Assembly: GCA_041576815.1 (NCBI GenBank)
Contig: JBFGKE010000008.1
Location: 32,470 to 96,469, forward strand
Reading direction: 5' to 3'
From: SG8-38 sp041576815
GTDB lineage: Bacteria > Myxococcota_A > Polyangia > Polyangiales > Houyiibacteriaceae
DNA length: 64,000 nucleotides
Below, in pieces: positions 8,737 to 17,189 of this stretch; position 1 is the first letter of the stretch, and every line of letters begins with the position of its first letter. A program made the translations under genes and the position numbers. The notes beneath the pieces were generated by a model, which was not told the DNA's origin, did not search any database, and worked only from the letters and a program-made list of their open reading frames with translations.

Positions 8737-8793
8737 GCGTGACTCGCCCTAAATCTCTCTATAAACGTTGAATTTCCTGCGTGAAGACGGCGG

Positions 8794-8822
8794 ACTATGC
8801 GCCGCCCCCCCACCCCCGTCAA
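8794..8822 (-). promoter_or_regulatory. Sigma-70-type promoter for rpsO-pnp-dut
   Basis: Read on the minus strand: TTGACG (8822-8817), a 17-base very G-rich spacer, then CATAGT (8799-8794). Predicted start near 8787, giving a leader of about 50 bases before the rpsO ATG at 8736. A palindromic repeat pair sits directly upstream of the -35 box. Confidence 0.65.
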
Positions 8823-8830
8823 GCCCCCCA

Positions 8831-8884
8831 AAAAAAGGGGACAGTCCCCTTTTCCAGGAGCGAACATGGAAAAGGGGACAGTCC
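8831..8884. repeat. Pair of GGGGACAGTCCCC-type palindromes, 37 bp apart
   Basis: GGGGACAGTCCCC occupies 8837-8849, flanked by an A-run before and a T-run after. A second, 3'-truncated copy (GGGGACAGTCC) starts at 8874, exactly 37 bases later. The same core recurs as a five-copy array at 34418-34581 with 37-38-base period, although the sequence between copies is different here. The pair sits between divergent rpsO and a lipoprotein gene, so it is not placed as a terminator. Confidence 0.85.
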
Positions 8885-8984
8885 TCGATAGCTGCCGGGT
8901 AGGAAGGGGTTGTGCGGGCGTGCCGTATTCTGGTACCCACGTTTGCGGACACCGCGGCTGAACGGTGGTGCAGGAGGTCAGACG

Positions 8985-9404
8985 ATGAAAAGAGGGCGAG
9001 TTTTTTGGGCGATCGTGTTTGGCGGCATGCTGGCGATCACGGGCTGTGGAGACGAGGGCGACGGTGACTCCAATGGAACCGGTGCCTCATCGGGCACCGG
9101 GGGCATGACCGGCACCGGCGGGATGACCGGGACAGGCGGCATGACCGGCACCGGGGGCATGACCGGCAGCTCGAACGACACCTGCGAGGCGATCTGCAAT
9201 AGCGCCTGCGCCTTCCAAGGCGTCGACCCCGACGCCAACCAGTGCCTCACGTCATGTCAGGTGGGGCTCGCGAACTTCGTGAACGACGGCTGCGGGCCGG
9301 AGGCCGATGCATACCTCGACTGCATCGAGGGCTTCGACTGCAATCCCGAGGCGAACCAGTGCCAGAGTGAAGCCATCGCCTGGGGCACCTGCCTCGCGCT
9401 CTGA
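8985..9404 (+). CDS. Cys-rich lipoprotein with TGTGGM repeats
   Basis: 139 residues. The ATG is 7 bases behind a strong AGGAGG at 8972-8977; the longer upstream frame is not needed. The signal peptide ends in ITGC, a lipobox. Residues about 36-62 are a flexible Gly/Thr/Met linker of repeated GTGGMT units. The C-terminal 75 residues hold eight Cys, likely four disulfides. This organisation is common in myxobacterial cell-surface lipoproteins of unknown function. Confidence 0.85.
   Translation: MKRGRVFWAIVFGGMLAITGCGDEGDGDSNGTGASSGTGGMTGTGGMTGTGGMTGTGGMTGSSNDTCEAICNSACAFQGVDPDANQCLTSCQVGLANFVNDGCGPEADAYLDCIEGFDCNPEANQCQSEAIAWGTCLAL
9093..9164 (+). repeat. Four 18-bp tandem units coding the GTGGMT linker
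   Basis: Units begin at 9093, 9111, 9129 and 9147 and vary around GGCACCGGGGGCATGACC. The variation is mostly at third positions, so the protein repeat is kept. Length change by slippage would alter only the linker. Confidence 0.85.
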
Positions 9405-9423
9405 CGACTCTCCCGCCGACGAA

Positions 9424-10278
9424 TCAGAGCCCGGCGCGCGAGGCGATCAGGTCGATCGCCTTGCGCGGATCCGTCTCACCCGTTGCACCCAACATCGCGA
9501 CGGCGCGAGTGATGCCGATCTCCTCGAGCTCAGCGAGCCCGTCCTTCGAAAGTCGCCAGTTGGTCGTGATGTCGATCGAGTCGAAAGGGCGGCCGGACTC
9601 GCTCGCGATGGCCCGAAGCATGGCGATCTTCTCGCCGAGCGCCTGCACGGAATCGCCCAGCCCGTACCATCCCTGCGCCCCGTGGACGACGCGATTCAGC
9701 ATCTTCGTCGTGGCGCCTCCGATCAGGATCGGCGGGTGCGGTTTTTGCTCGGGTAGTGGATAGCTCTTGAAACCGTGCCACGAGAGGAAGTCGCTTTCGT
9801 GCTCGACCTCCTCGCCGCCCCACACCTTCTTGATCGCTGCCAGGTAGTCGTCGAAACGCGTGCCTCGGCGCTCGAACGGCGTGCCCATGGCTTGGAACTC
9901 CTCAGCGAGCCATCCGATGCCGAGACCGAGGATGAGACGGCCCCCGCTCAGCACGTCGATCGAGGCGGTTTGCTTCGCGAAGAGCAATGGATTGGTTTGC
10001 GGCAAAATGTTGATCCCGGTGCCCAAGCGTATCGTTTTCGTTGCAGCAGCGACGTGCGCCAGGGAGATCAGCGGATCGATGAACCAGGTCTCCGGTGCCG
10101 CCGGCATCTTGCCGGAGCGCGCGTACGGGTACCTAGAGTCGTAGTCGATCGGCACGATCACGTGCTCGAAAGTCCAAACGGACTCTATGCCCGCAGCCTC
10201 CGCGTGCTGCGCGATTTCGATCATCTGCGCCGCGCTTTCGGGCCCCCCTGCATTGATGGAAACGATGCCGATCTTCAT
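9424..10278 (-). CDS. LLM-class (luciferase-like) F420/FMN-dependent oxidoreductase
   Basis: 284 residues. It shows the TIM-barrel luciferase-like pattern: MKIGIVSINAG at the start, ESVWTFEHV, IRLGTGINILPQ, LSGGRLILGLGIGWLAEEF, and PPILIGGATTKML. These match the F420-dependent LLM branch (TIGR03619-like). The substrate cannot be told from sequence. It follows a META lipoprotein on the same strand after a spacer of about 200 bases. Its ATG overlaps the stop of a short leftover open frame (see 10275-10469). Confidence 0.88.
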   Translation of the reverse strand: MKIGIVSINAGGPESAAQMIEIAQHAEAAGIESVWTFEHVIVPIDYDSRYPYARSGKMPAAPETWFIDPLISLAHVAAATKTIRLGTGINILPQTNPLLFAKQTASIDVLSGGRLILGLGIGWLAEEFQAMGTPFERRGTRFDDYLAAIKKVWGGEEVEHESDFLSWHGFKSYPLPEQKPHPPILIGGATTKMLNRVVHGAQGWYGLGDSVQALGEKIAMLRAIASESGRPFDSIDITTNWRLSKDGLAELEEIGITRAVAMLGATGETDPRKAIDLIASRAGL

Positions 10279-10469
10279 CGCCCCAGTGGTAGCGGGTCGC
10301 GCGCGGCCTGTCTACGGGGCGGCGCATCCGCGCCGGGCTTCGCCCATCGGGCTCGCCAACGGGACAACCAGCGCAATCGGATCCAGACCGCGGCCGCCGC
10401 CGCGCACAATTGCCCGTCCGCGTCGTACACCGCCGTTCCACAGAACGCCTTGCGGCCCTCGCGGCCCAA
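10275..10469 (-). pseudogene. Possible leftover C-terminus of a hotdog-type thioesterase
   Basis: A 64-residue open frame, beginning only at a TTG, reads GREGRKAFCGTAVYDADG and then LCAAAAAVWIRL. That looks like the last strands of a PaaI/hotdog thioesterase (a YDADG turn followed by a hydrophobic strand). No N-terminal half exists upstream: the same frame runs directly into the META gene stop at 10482. It may be a decayed gene remnant or chance. Its stop overlaps the ATG of the LLM gene. Confidence 0.3.
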
Positions 10470-10481
10470 CGGCCAGGAGGC

Positions 10482-10979
10482 TCATTGCGGCGGTCGAGGC
10501 CTGGCCTCGAACCGTGCGACCACCGTCTTGTCGGCGAATAGCGAGAGGTTTGGGCCTTCGATTTCGTAGTGCGTGACCGAACCGAGCACCGTGAAGAGCT
10601 CTTGCTCGCGCTTCATGCCCTCCGGGCATGCCATGCGCGTGGCGCCGAGCGAGCCAAACGTGAGCGACTCCCCGGCCGACTCGTACGAGCCGAAGAACCG
10701 GTTGCAGCCTCCGAAGCCGTACGCGCTCCGTTTCTTGGAGCTGAGCTCGAGGAAGGGTGCTTTTTCGGGCACCTTCACCTCCACCGGTGTACCGCCGAGC
10801 TCGATGAGGGCCCAGTAGGTGTCTTCCAGCAGAGCGGTCACCGTGCTGGCTGGCATGGGTGGCTCGCTCTTTTCATTTGCGGCGGTGTGGCTCGCTTGCC
10901 TCTCTTTGCAACCAGCGGCGGCAAGCAGGCCGGCCGCCGCAACGAGCCCAAGCACGACGCCGAGTTGTCTCCCTGTCAT
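10482..10979 (-). CDS. META-domain (HslJ-like) lipoprotein
   Basis: 165 residues from the ATG at 10979; a TTG 21 bases upstream is possible. The signal peptide ends in LAAAGC (lipobox). The mature part has the META/HslJ pattern: DTYWALIELGG, then GGCNRFFGSYE, then FGSLGATRMACP near the end. META domains occur in heat-shock HslJ and many periplasmic lipoproteins; the exact role is unknown. Confidence 0.85.
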   Translation of the reverse strand: MTGRQLGVVLGLVAAAGLLAAAGCKERQASHTAANEKSEPPMPASTVTALLEDTYWALIELGGTPVEVKVPEKAPFLELSSKKRSAYGFGGCNRFFGSYESAGESLTFGSLGATRMACPEGMKREQELFTVLGSVTHYEIEGPNLSLFADKTVVARFEARPRPPQ

Positions 10980-11049
10980 GCAGACCGCATTTACCACCAA
11001 GAGGCCGAAACGCTAAACGTTTTCGCCTCTCGAAGCGCGTCCCGGGTGC

Positions 11050-11772
11050 TCACCCCGAAAACGGGATCCGCTCGCGAAGCCGCTTTGCCCGCTCCCGTGC
11101 AAGCGGGACCTTTGGCGCCTCGGGATGATCGAGGATGAGCTGGTACGTTCCGGCACCGGTGGGCTCGATCGTCCGGATTCGATCGTAGCGCACGATGAAT
11201 CCGCGGTGCGATCGAAAGAACGCGTCGGGGTCGAGCTCCTCTTCCAAGTTTGCGAGCGTCTTGTCGATCGCGAGGCGGTCGGCTTCGGTCACCGCCCAGA
11301 CGAGCTCGTCTTTGACCTCGAAGTACACCACGTCGCTCAGCTCGAGCACCACGTACGCGTCTTTGCGCCGAACTGCGATCCGTTCCAGACGCTCGAGTGT
11401 GCTTCCTGCCGTCCCGGCGCGAACGCGCTCTACCGCTTGCCGAAGCCGTTCCAGACGCACCGGCTTGAGCAGGTAGTCCGCCACGCGAGCTTCGAAGGCC
11501 CGGAGCGCCCCCTCGTCGTGCGCGGAGACGATCACGACTTTCAAATCCGGGTGGTTCGCCATGAGCGTTTCCGCGAGCGCCACGCCATCCGGCCCCGGCA
11601 TCCTCAAATCGACGAACGCGACGTCGGGCTGCTCTTCCGCGCAGAGCCCCTGCGCCTCCGGCGCGTTTCGCGCCTCTCCGACGACCTCGACATCGTCGCA
11701 CTGTCCGAGCATGAACCTCAGCTCGTCTCGGGCGAGCGGCTCGTCGTCAACCACGACCGCGCGAATGTTCAT
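11050..11772 (-). CDS. LytTR-family response regulator
   Basis: 240 residues. The receiver domain (1-115) keeps the acidic pair VVDDEP, phospho-acceptor DVAFVDLRMPG and the Lys in LLKPV. The C-terminal LytTR DNA-binding domain follows (FRSHRGFIVRYDRIRTIEP near residues 185-205). It is coupled by an ATGA overlap to the upstream sensor kinase, making an AlgR/LytSR-type pair. Targets are unknown; autolysis, exopolysaccharide or peptide uptake are common for this class. Confidence 0.95.
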   Translation of the reverse strand: MNIRAVVVDDEPLARDELRFMLGQCDDVEVVGEARNAPEAQGLCAEEQPDVAFVDLRMPGPDGVALAETLMANHPDLKVVIVSAHDEGALRAFEARVADYLLKPVRLERLRQAVERVRAGTAGSTLERLERIAVRRKDAYVVLELSDVVYFEVKDELVWAVTEADRLAIDKTLANLEEELDPDAFFRSHRGFIVRYDRIRTIEPTGAGTYQLILDHPEAPKVPLARERAKRLRERIPFSG

Positions 11773-12998
11773 CGATTCTCTCCCGAGATGCTCGCGTCTT
11801 TCGGCAGCTCCACCGTGACGAGGGTACCGCGTTCGAGCGAGGCAAGCCGAAGATTTGCCGCGCCGTCGTACTGTTGGTCGAGACGCTTTCGAAGGGTTTG
11901 AAGCGCAAGGCCCGTGCCCTTGGTCGACGGACCTTGCGAGGGGCCCTCGGCCTCGTCCTCCACCTCGATCCGCAGTCGCTCGCCGAGGTCGGACGCGCGA
12001 ATCGTGATCTTACCGAGGCCCTGCTTCGGTGTGATGCCGTGCTTGACGGCGTTTTCGACGATCGGCTGCAGAAGCAGTGCCGGCACACGCGCGTCGCGCA
12101 CGCTCGCGTCGACGGAAGTCTGAACCGCGAGGCGCTCGTCCCCGAGACGGGCGCGTTCGATCGCGAGGTAGGCGCACGCATGCTCGACCTCGTTCATCAC
12201 CGACGCGTCGTGCGGATTCTGCAGGAGATAGCGATAGAGATCGGCGAGGTCCGACACCAAAGCGCGCGCCTGCTCCGGGTCACGTCGAATCGTCGCGCGA
12301 AGGGTGTTGAGCGCGTTGAAGAGGAAGTGCGGCTCGAGCCGGTTGCGGAGCGCCATGAGCGAGATCTCGTTGGCTGCGGCCTCTGCCTCGACGAGCGCGA
12401 CGGCCTGCTCCTGCCTGGAGATCACCACCAGCGCGACGTTGACGAAAAGCGCGACGCCGAGCGCGACGCCAGCGAGCTGAACCGCGAGCGAAGGCAGCGA
12501 TTCGACCAAATCGAAGCCCGCCAGCGCCATGCCGACCGCCGTGACACCCACGCCGGCGAGTTGCACCACCGAGGCCGCGCCGAGAACCCGCCAACCGACG
12601 AACATCTGCTCGCGCCGCACCGACATTCGTCCAGCGAGCCATCCGTCGAGGATCGAAGCAACGAGCGCGAAAGGAAAGTAGTCGGGCATGACCCGCGTGA
12701 CGTAGAACCCGCCTCCGAGGACCCCGGTCAGTGCGCCCGCGCGCGGCCCTCCCAAGATGCCCGCGATCATGATGCCAATCGCGCGGAGGTTGAGGTGGTA
12801 GCCGAGCCACTCGAAGCCCATCACCGAGCCCCACATCGAAAAGAGCACGCCGAAGACGATCACGACGCCGACGTCCCGCGGCTGACCGACACCGAGTAGT
12901 CGGTTTCTGAGCGGGGGCACCAGCACGGCGAGCAGTCCGGCCGTCGCGATCAAGCTGAGCTTTTCGAAAAGCTCGGGGATCAACAGGCGGAAGTCCAC
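11769..12998 (-). CDS. LytS-type sensor histidine kinase
   Basis: 409 residues. About six N-terminal helices form a 5TM-LYT-like sensor (residues 10-195), including the FEWLGYHLNLRAIGI and GGPRAGALTGVLGGGFY segments. The kinase part has the His box RNRLEPHFLFNALNTL, the N box LQPIVENAVKHG, and a glycine-rich GTGLALQTL. It phosphorylates the LytTR regulator encoded next, with which it overlaps by 4 bases. Confidence 0.95.
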   Translation of the reverse strand: MDFRLLIPELFEKLSLIATAGLLAVLVPPLRNRLLGVGQPRDVGVVIVFGVLFSMWGSVMGFEWLGYHLNLRAIGIMIAGILGGPRAGALTGVLGGGFYVTRVMPDYFPFALVASILDGWLAGRMSVRREQMFVGWRVLGAASVVQLAGVGVTAVGMALAGFDLVESLPSLAVQLAGVALGVALFVNVALVVISRQEQAVALVEAEAAANEISLMALRNRLEPHFLFNALNTLRATIRRDPEQARALVSDLADLYRYLLQNPHDASVMNEVEHACAYLAIERARLGDERLAVQTSVDASVRDARVPALLLQPIVENAVKHGITPKQGLGKITIRASDLGERLRIEVEDEAEGPSQGPSTKGTGLALQTLRKRLDQQYDGAANLRLASLERGTLVTVELPKDASISGENR

Positions 12999-13068
12999 TC
13001 GCCGAGCCTAGCAGCGTTTGCGCGATCCCGCGTGGTCTCCCAACCGTGGCTGCGCTATCGTCGCCGCG

Positions 13069-13251
13069 ATGGCTCGCCTCCTTTGGTTTGCGCTCTTCTT
13101 CGTGCTCGCGTGCGGTACGAACATCCGACTGAAATCGCTCAACGAGCCGTGTACGCGAACCGAGCAATGCGAACGCGGTTTGGCCTGTCAGGGCGGCGTT
13201 TGCTTGCCCGCTCCCGATGCTGGCGTCGACGGCGGTGATGGGGGGTCTTGA
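13069..13251 (+). CDS. Small Cys-rich lipoprotein
   Basis: 60 residues. The signal peptide ARLLWFALFFVLAC ends at the lipobox Cys. The rest has the C-x5-C-x4-C-x5-C pattern (EPCTRTEQCERGLACQGGVC) typical of Dickkopf-like Cys knots in myxobacterial surface proteins, then an Asp/Gly tail. The last 64 bases overlap the convergent IPT/TIG lipoprotein gene. Confidence 0.65.
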   Translation: MARLLWFALFFVLACGTNIRLKSLNEPCTRTEQCERGLACQGGVCLPAPDAGVDGGDGGS

Positions 13252-13634
13252 GCCGCCGGAGCCGCGCCTTCGTCCAAGAGGCTGCCCGCCTGGTCGATGT
13301 ACTGGAACGCCTGTTTGATCACGAACACGGAGCCGTTGTCGGCTCGGACGGTCACGTCGACCATGCCCGCATCAGGCCTTCGTGGCGTCACCGCGAGCAG
13401 GGCTTTGTCGTTCTCGATCGAGACTTGGGGAGAGCGCAGCTGTCCAAAATACACGGCGTAGCCGATGTCCAGGCGAAGATTTCGGGACAGGATTCGGACG
13501 GTCTTCCCGCCCTGAAGCCCTCCGAAATCAGGGCTCACTTCTTGGAAGGCCATGTCGGGACGCGGTTTCTCGCAGGCGGCCAGCACGAACACTGCGCCGA
13601 TGATCACACCTACGATGCCCCCTGGCTTTTTCAT
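13188..13634 (-). CDS. IPT/TIG-domain lipoprotein
   Basis: 148 residues with a signal peptide ending VLAAC. The mature part resembles a single IPT/TIG immunoglobulin-like fold (FQEVSPDFGGLQGGKTVRI, then VDVTVRADNG). The C-terminus is Pro/Ala-rich and disordered. It probably faces the periplasm or cell surface; a binding partner is unknown. It overlaps the convergent small lipoprotein by 64 bases. Confidence 0.75.
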   Translation of the reverse strand: MKKPGGIVGVIIGAVFVLAACEKPRPDMAFQEVSPDFGGLQGGKTVRILSRNLRLDIGYAVYFGQLRSPQVSIENDKALLAVTPRRPDAGMVDVTVRADNGSVFVIKQAFQYIDQAGSLLDEGAAPAAQDPPSPPSTPASGAGKQTPP

Positions 13635-13676
13635 CCCACGGGTTCAATTTACCACGTCCGCGATTGGAAGGCATGC

Positions 13677-13706
13677 TTGACACGGCGCTGTGCCCCTTCA
13701 CACACT
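13677..13706 (+). promoter_or_regulatory. Putative promoter for the receiver-DUF4388-TPR gene
   Basis: A perfect -35 TTGACA at 13677-13682 is followed after 18 bases by the weak CACACT at 13701-13706. AAAGG at 13717-13721 is a plausible ribosome site 5 bases before the GTG start at 13727. Confidence 0.45.
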
Positions 13707-13726
13707 CCCGCTGATCAAAGGTTGCA

Positions 13727-16084
13727 GTGACCAAACAGAACCTCCTCGTCGTCGATGCCGATCCCCGAAGCCTGCGCGTGCTCGAGGTGAGCCTCCGGAA
13801 TGCCGGTTACAACGTCGCCGGATGTCCCAGCGTGGGGAAGGCGCTCGAGATTCTGCACGCGAACAAGCCGGACCTGATCCTCTCCGATACCACCTTCGGT
13901 GACATGGACGGCTTCGAATTCGTGGAGCAGCTCCGGCGAAACTCCGAGTGGGCCGACATCCCGTTCATGTTCCTGTCGAGCGACGGCTCGATCGAGAGCA
14001 AGATTCGCGGCCTCGAGCTCGGCGTCGAGGACTATCTGACGAAGCCGATTTACATTCGCGAGGTGATCGCGCGGGTCGGCATCGAGCTCGCGCGGCAGGC
14101 ACGGGCAGGGCTCGCGCGCAAGAGCGACGACGCCCGAACGCGCTTCAGCGGCTCGCTTTCGGAGATGAGCGTCGTCGACCTGCTGCAGACCATCGATGTC
14201 AGCCGCAAGTCGGGCGTGCTGACCCTCGTTTCGGCGGACGGGCAAGAAGGGATGATCTCGTTCGATTCGGGAGCCGTGATCAATGCGACCGTCGAGGACC
14301 TGATCGGAGAGGACGCGATCTATCGTCAACTGCTATGGCGTGAAGGCAGCTTCGATCTGGCTTTCCGGGGCGTCAGCTTGAGTGAGCGGACCGTGCACCG
14401 CACGACGCAGGCGCTGCTGATGGAAGGGATGCGCCGGCTCGACGAATGGAGCCGGCTTTCCGAGCTCATTCCCTCGTTCGATTCGGTGCTCGAAGTGGAC
14501 GCCGAGGTCCTTCGTGAACGCTTGCGCGAGATGCCAGACGAGCAAAACGACATGATCCGCCTGATCGACGGAAATCAGACCGTGCAAGAGATCCTTCGCG
14601 CTCACGGCGGCGACCACGTCGAGGCTCTTCGCAAGGTCGTGGACCTCTATTTCGAGGGTATCGTGCACGAGGTCGGGCGTAGCGACGGCAGCATTCCCGT
14701 GCTGACCGAGGTATCGGTGCAGTCCTCGCCGGCCCCTCCAAAACAGGGGGTAAACACCATTCCCGGCCCTGGCGGTCTGCGCGGAGGGGAGGTGCAGGTC
14801 CCAGCGGTGCCGCCTCTGCCCGCGGTCGACCCGGATTTGGTGTCCACGCCCGTCTCGCTGCCGTCCCCCGCCGCGGAGCCCTCGACCGCCGAGAGCGCGG
14901 ACGTCGAGAGCATCGAGGACCAGATCGTGCGGCCCTCGGTCCCACCGGCGCCCGTCCCCTCGTTGGCGAGTGCGCCGCTCGACGCGCCGTCCGAGTGGCA
15001 GCCTGCGCCGCCACCGCGCGCGAGGCGCGACACCCCCTCGGGTTTTCAAGTGCACCGCCCCGGGAGCGCCATGCACGCGGGCGGCACCATCCTCAATTGG
15101 GCGGGCCGTGTTCCCGAGATCGACAAGATCGAAGAGATCTCCGGTCGCGAGACACTCGAGGTTGGCCAGTGGGACAGCACCTTGGACGAGCTCCGCGAGG
15201 ACCCGGAAATCGAGGAAGCGATCGAGGCGATCGACTCCGACCCGCCTCCCGCGGCGTTCGTTCGGTCGACCCCGCCCGGCGCCTATTCGCTCGACGCCGC
15301 AGTCGTCCCAAGCGTGGATTCCGGGCACCGCGACGCGGTTCTTCAGTACCACGAACCAGCAGAAGTCGATCCGCCGCCCCTGACCTACGAGCAGGTCTTC
15401 GATCAGGCCGTGGGCGAAACGAGCCTTCAGGCGCCACGCGCCGTCGAGACCACCTCGGTTGCTGCGTCGAGGACGGCTCCCAATTCGACTCTTCCTTGGA
15501 GCGGAGTGCTGATCGCGGCGGCGACGTTGGGCGTTGCGGCGCTGGCGTTCTGGATGGTGGTCTCGGAGGAGGCGGCCGAGACCGAGGGGCTTGTGGTAGA
15601 GGCGCCTGCGCCAGAAGGAGCCGCCGCGCCGGTGGCAACGTCAGGGTCCGCGCCAGCGGCAGCGGCAGAGCCAGAGCCAGCCGCAGCGCCAGCGCCAGAG
15701 CCAGAAGCCGCGGCGGCGCCGGGGATCTACGCGGAGACCGGCGTGACGGATACCTACGACGAGCAGCTTGCGCTCGCGCGGCGATTGAAGCGGGGGTCGA
15801 GGGCGGTCGCGGCGTACCGGCGCGCTATCGAGCTCGAGCCCGAGGGGAGCCCGGCGCTCGCCGAGCTCGCGCGTTTGATGTTGGCGCGGAGCAACACGCG
15901 GGAGGCGACGGAGCTCGCCGAGCGTGCGACGGCGGTCGATCCCTCGAATGCATTGGCCTGGGTCACGCTCGGTGCGGCGCGCCAGGCGCGTGGCGATCGG
16001 CAAGGCGCGCGGCAGGCCTATCGAAATTGCGTGAAGCTCGGCAAAGGACAGTACGTTTCCGAATGCCGTGCCATGCTTCGCTGA
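13727..16084 (+). CDS. Receiver-DUF4388 (PATAN) transmembrane TPR protein
   Basis: 785 residues, GTG start. Order: intact receiver (about 4-120; VVDADP, LILSDTTFGDMDG with the phospho-Asp, YLTKPI), DUF4388/PATAN (about 138-240; FSGSLSEMSVVDLLQTI, KSGVLTL), a long Pro/Ala-rich disordered linker (about 330-590), one membrane helix (about 594-612), an Ala/Pro/Glu stretch, then TPR-like helices (about 680-785). PATAN domains are small signalling modules found with receivers in Deltaproteobacteria. The single helix would place the TPR part across the membrane from the receiver. Function in motility or envelope biogenesis is a guess. Confidence 0.85.
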   Translation: MTKQNLLVVDADPRSLRVLEVSLRNAGYNVAGCPSVGKALEILHANKPDLILSDTTFGDMDGFEFVEQLRRNSEWADIPFMFLSSDGSIESKIRGLELGVEDYLTKPIYIREVIARVGIELARQARAGLARKSDDARTRFSGSLSEMSVVDLLQTIDVSRKSGVLTLVSADGQEGMISFDSGAVINATVEDLIGEDAIYRQLLWREGSFDLAFRGVSLSERTVHRTTQALLMEGMRRLDEWSRLSELIPSFDSVLEVDAEVLRERLREMPDEQNDMIRLIDGNQTVQEILRAHGGDHVEALRKVVDLYFEGIVHEVGRSDGSIPVLTEVSVQSSPAPPKQGVNTIPGPGGLRGGEVQVPAVPPLPAVDPDLVSTPVSLPSPAAEPSTAESADVESIEDQIVRPSVPPAPVPSLASAPLDAPSEWQPAPPPRARRDTPSGFQVHRPGSAMHAGGTILNWAGRVPEIDKIEEISGRETLEVGQWDSTLDELREDPEIEEAIEAIDSDPPPAAFVRSTPPGAYSLDAAVVPSVDSGHRDAVLQYHEPAEVDPPPLTYEQVFDQAVGETSLQAPRAVETTSVAASRTAPNSTLPWSGVLIAAATLGVAALAFWMVVSEEAAETEGLVVEAPAPEGAAAPVATSGSAPAAAAEPEPAAAPAPEPEAAAAPGIYAETGVTDTYDEQLALARRLKRGSRAVAAYRRAIELEPEGSPALAELARLMLARSNTREATELAERATAVDPSNALAWVTLGAARQARGDRQGARQAYRNCVKLGKGQYVSECRAMLR

Positions 16085-16154
16085 CCCCCCGCTGGCACAA
16101 GTTTCGAAGGGGCCATCGGGCCTGCTAAGCTGCCTGAATGAGCTGGGGGGTTCA

Positions 16155-17189
16155 GTGAGTCGGTCGAAACCCGTCGGGGTCGCCGTCGTGGGAGCCGGCG
16201 GCTGGGGCAAGAACCACGTCCGCAACTACGTGGCGATGCCCGAGGCAGACCTGCACTACATCTGCGATCGCGACGAGACGATTCGAGGCTCGATGAGCAC
16301 GCTCTATCCGAGCGTGCGCGCGGTCTCCGATCTGCAAATCGTGCTCCGCGACCCCGCCGTCGAGGCCGTCGTCATCGCGACCCATGCGCCGACGCACTTC
16401 GAGCTGGCCGAGGCCGCGCTTCGATCGGGCCGCGACGTGTTCGTGGAGAAACCCCTTTGCCTTTCTGGCGACCGGGCTGCAGCCCTGTGCTCGCTCGCGG
16501 AGGAGCAGGGCCGAATGCTGATGGTCGGTCACCTCTTGTTGTACCATCCCGCGGTCGATCGGCTGAAGCGTCTCATCGACGACGGTGAGCTCGGCGACGT
16601 CCTCTACATCTACGCCCAGCGCGTGAACCTCGGCGTGGTTCGTCGGGAGGAGAACGCATGGTGGTCCCTGGCCCCACACGACATTTCGGTGGCCAACTAT
16701 CTGCTCGGGGCATCGCCCGAAGCCGTGAGCGCCACGGGCTCGTCGTACCTTCAGTCCGACCGGGGGATCGAAGACGTGGTCTTCGCGACGCTTCACTATC
16801 CAGGCGGACGCATGGCGCACGTGCACGTGAGCTGGCTCGACCCGCACAAGATTCGAAAGCTCACTGTGGTCGGCGACAAGAAGATGGCCGTCTTCGACGA
16901 CACCTCGGCCGACAAGAAGCTCGCAGTCTTCGACAAAGGGGTCGAGCCACCCGAGACTCTCACCTACGAGGAGGGCGTGCGAATCCGGACGGGCGATATC
17001 CTCATTCCGGCCCTCAAGATGGCCGAGCCGCTGCGACGCGAAGGCCGCGCCTTCCTCGAGTCCGTCCGAACGCGCCGTGCACCCGTGGCCGACGGACAGT
17101 CGGGGCTCGACGTGGTACGTGCGCTCGAGGGCGGCGCCGCCTCGCTGGCGCAGGGTGGCGCGCGTATCCCGCTTGCCAGGGGGCGTTGA
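16155..17189 (+). CDS. Gfo/Idh/MocA sugar-nucleotide dehydrogenase, WbpB/WlbA-type
   Basis: 344 residues from GTG 16155, preceded by a G-rich Shine-Dalgarno at 16145-16150. The Rossmann motif VAVVGAGGWGKNHVRN opens the protein; VFVEKPL holds the conserved Lys of the family, and WWSLAPHDISVANYL the catalytic Asp/His region. In context with the next two genes it most resembles WbpB/WlbA, which oxidises C3 of UDP-GlcNAc-type uronates using NAD and 2-oxoglutarate. The stop overlaps the next start (TGATG). Confidence 0.87.
   Translation: MSRSKPVGVAVVGAGGWGKNHVRNYVAMPEADLHYICDRDETIRGSMSTLYPSVRAVSDLQIVLRDPAVEAVVIATHAPTHFELAEAALRSGRDVFVEKPLCLSGDRAAALCSLAEEQGRMLMVGHLLLYHPAVDRLKRLIDDGELGDVLYIYAQRVNLGVVRREENAWWSLAPHDISVANYLLGASPEAVSATGSSYLQSDRGIEDVVFATLHYPGGRMAHVHVSWLDPHKIRKLTVVGDKKMAVFDDTSADKKLAVFDKGVEPPETLTYEEGVRIRTGDILIPALKMAEPLRREGRAFLESVRTRRAPVADGQSGLDVVRALEGGAASLAQGGARIPLARGR

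Noticed and set aside
8749..8952. 67-residue frame between rpsO and the lipoprotein gene
   Set aside because: It runs through the palindrome pair and the promoter, with no ribosome site or conserved features.
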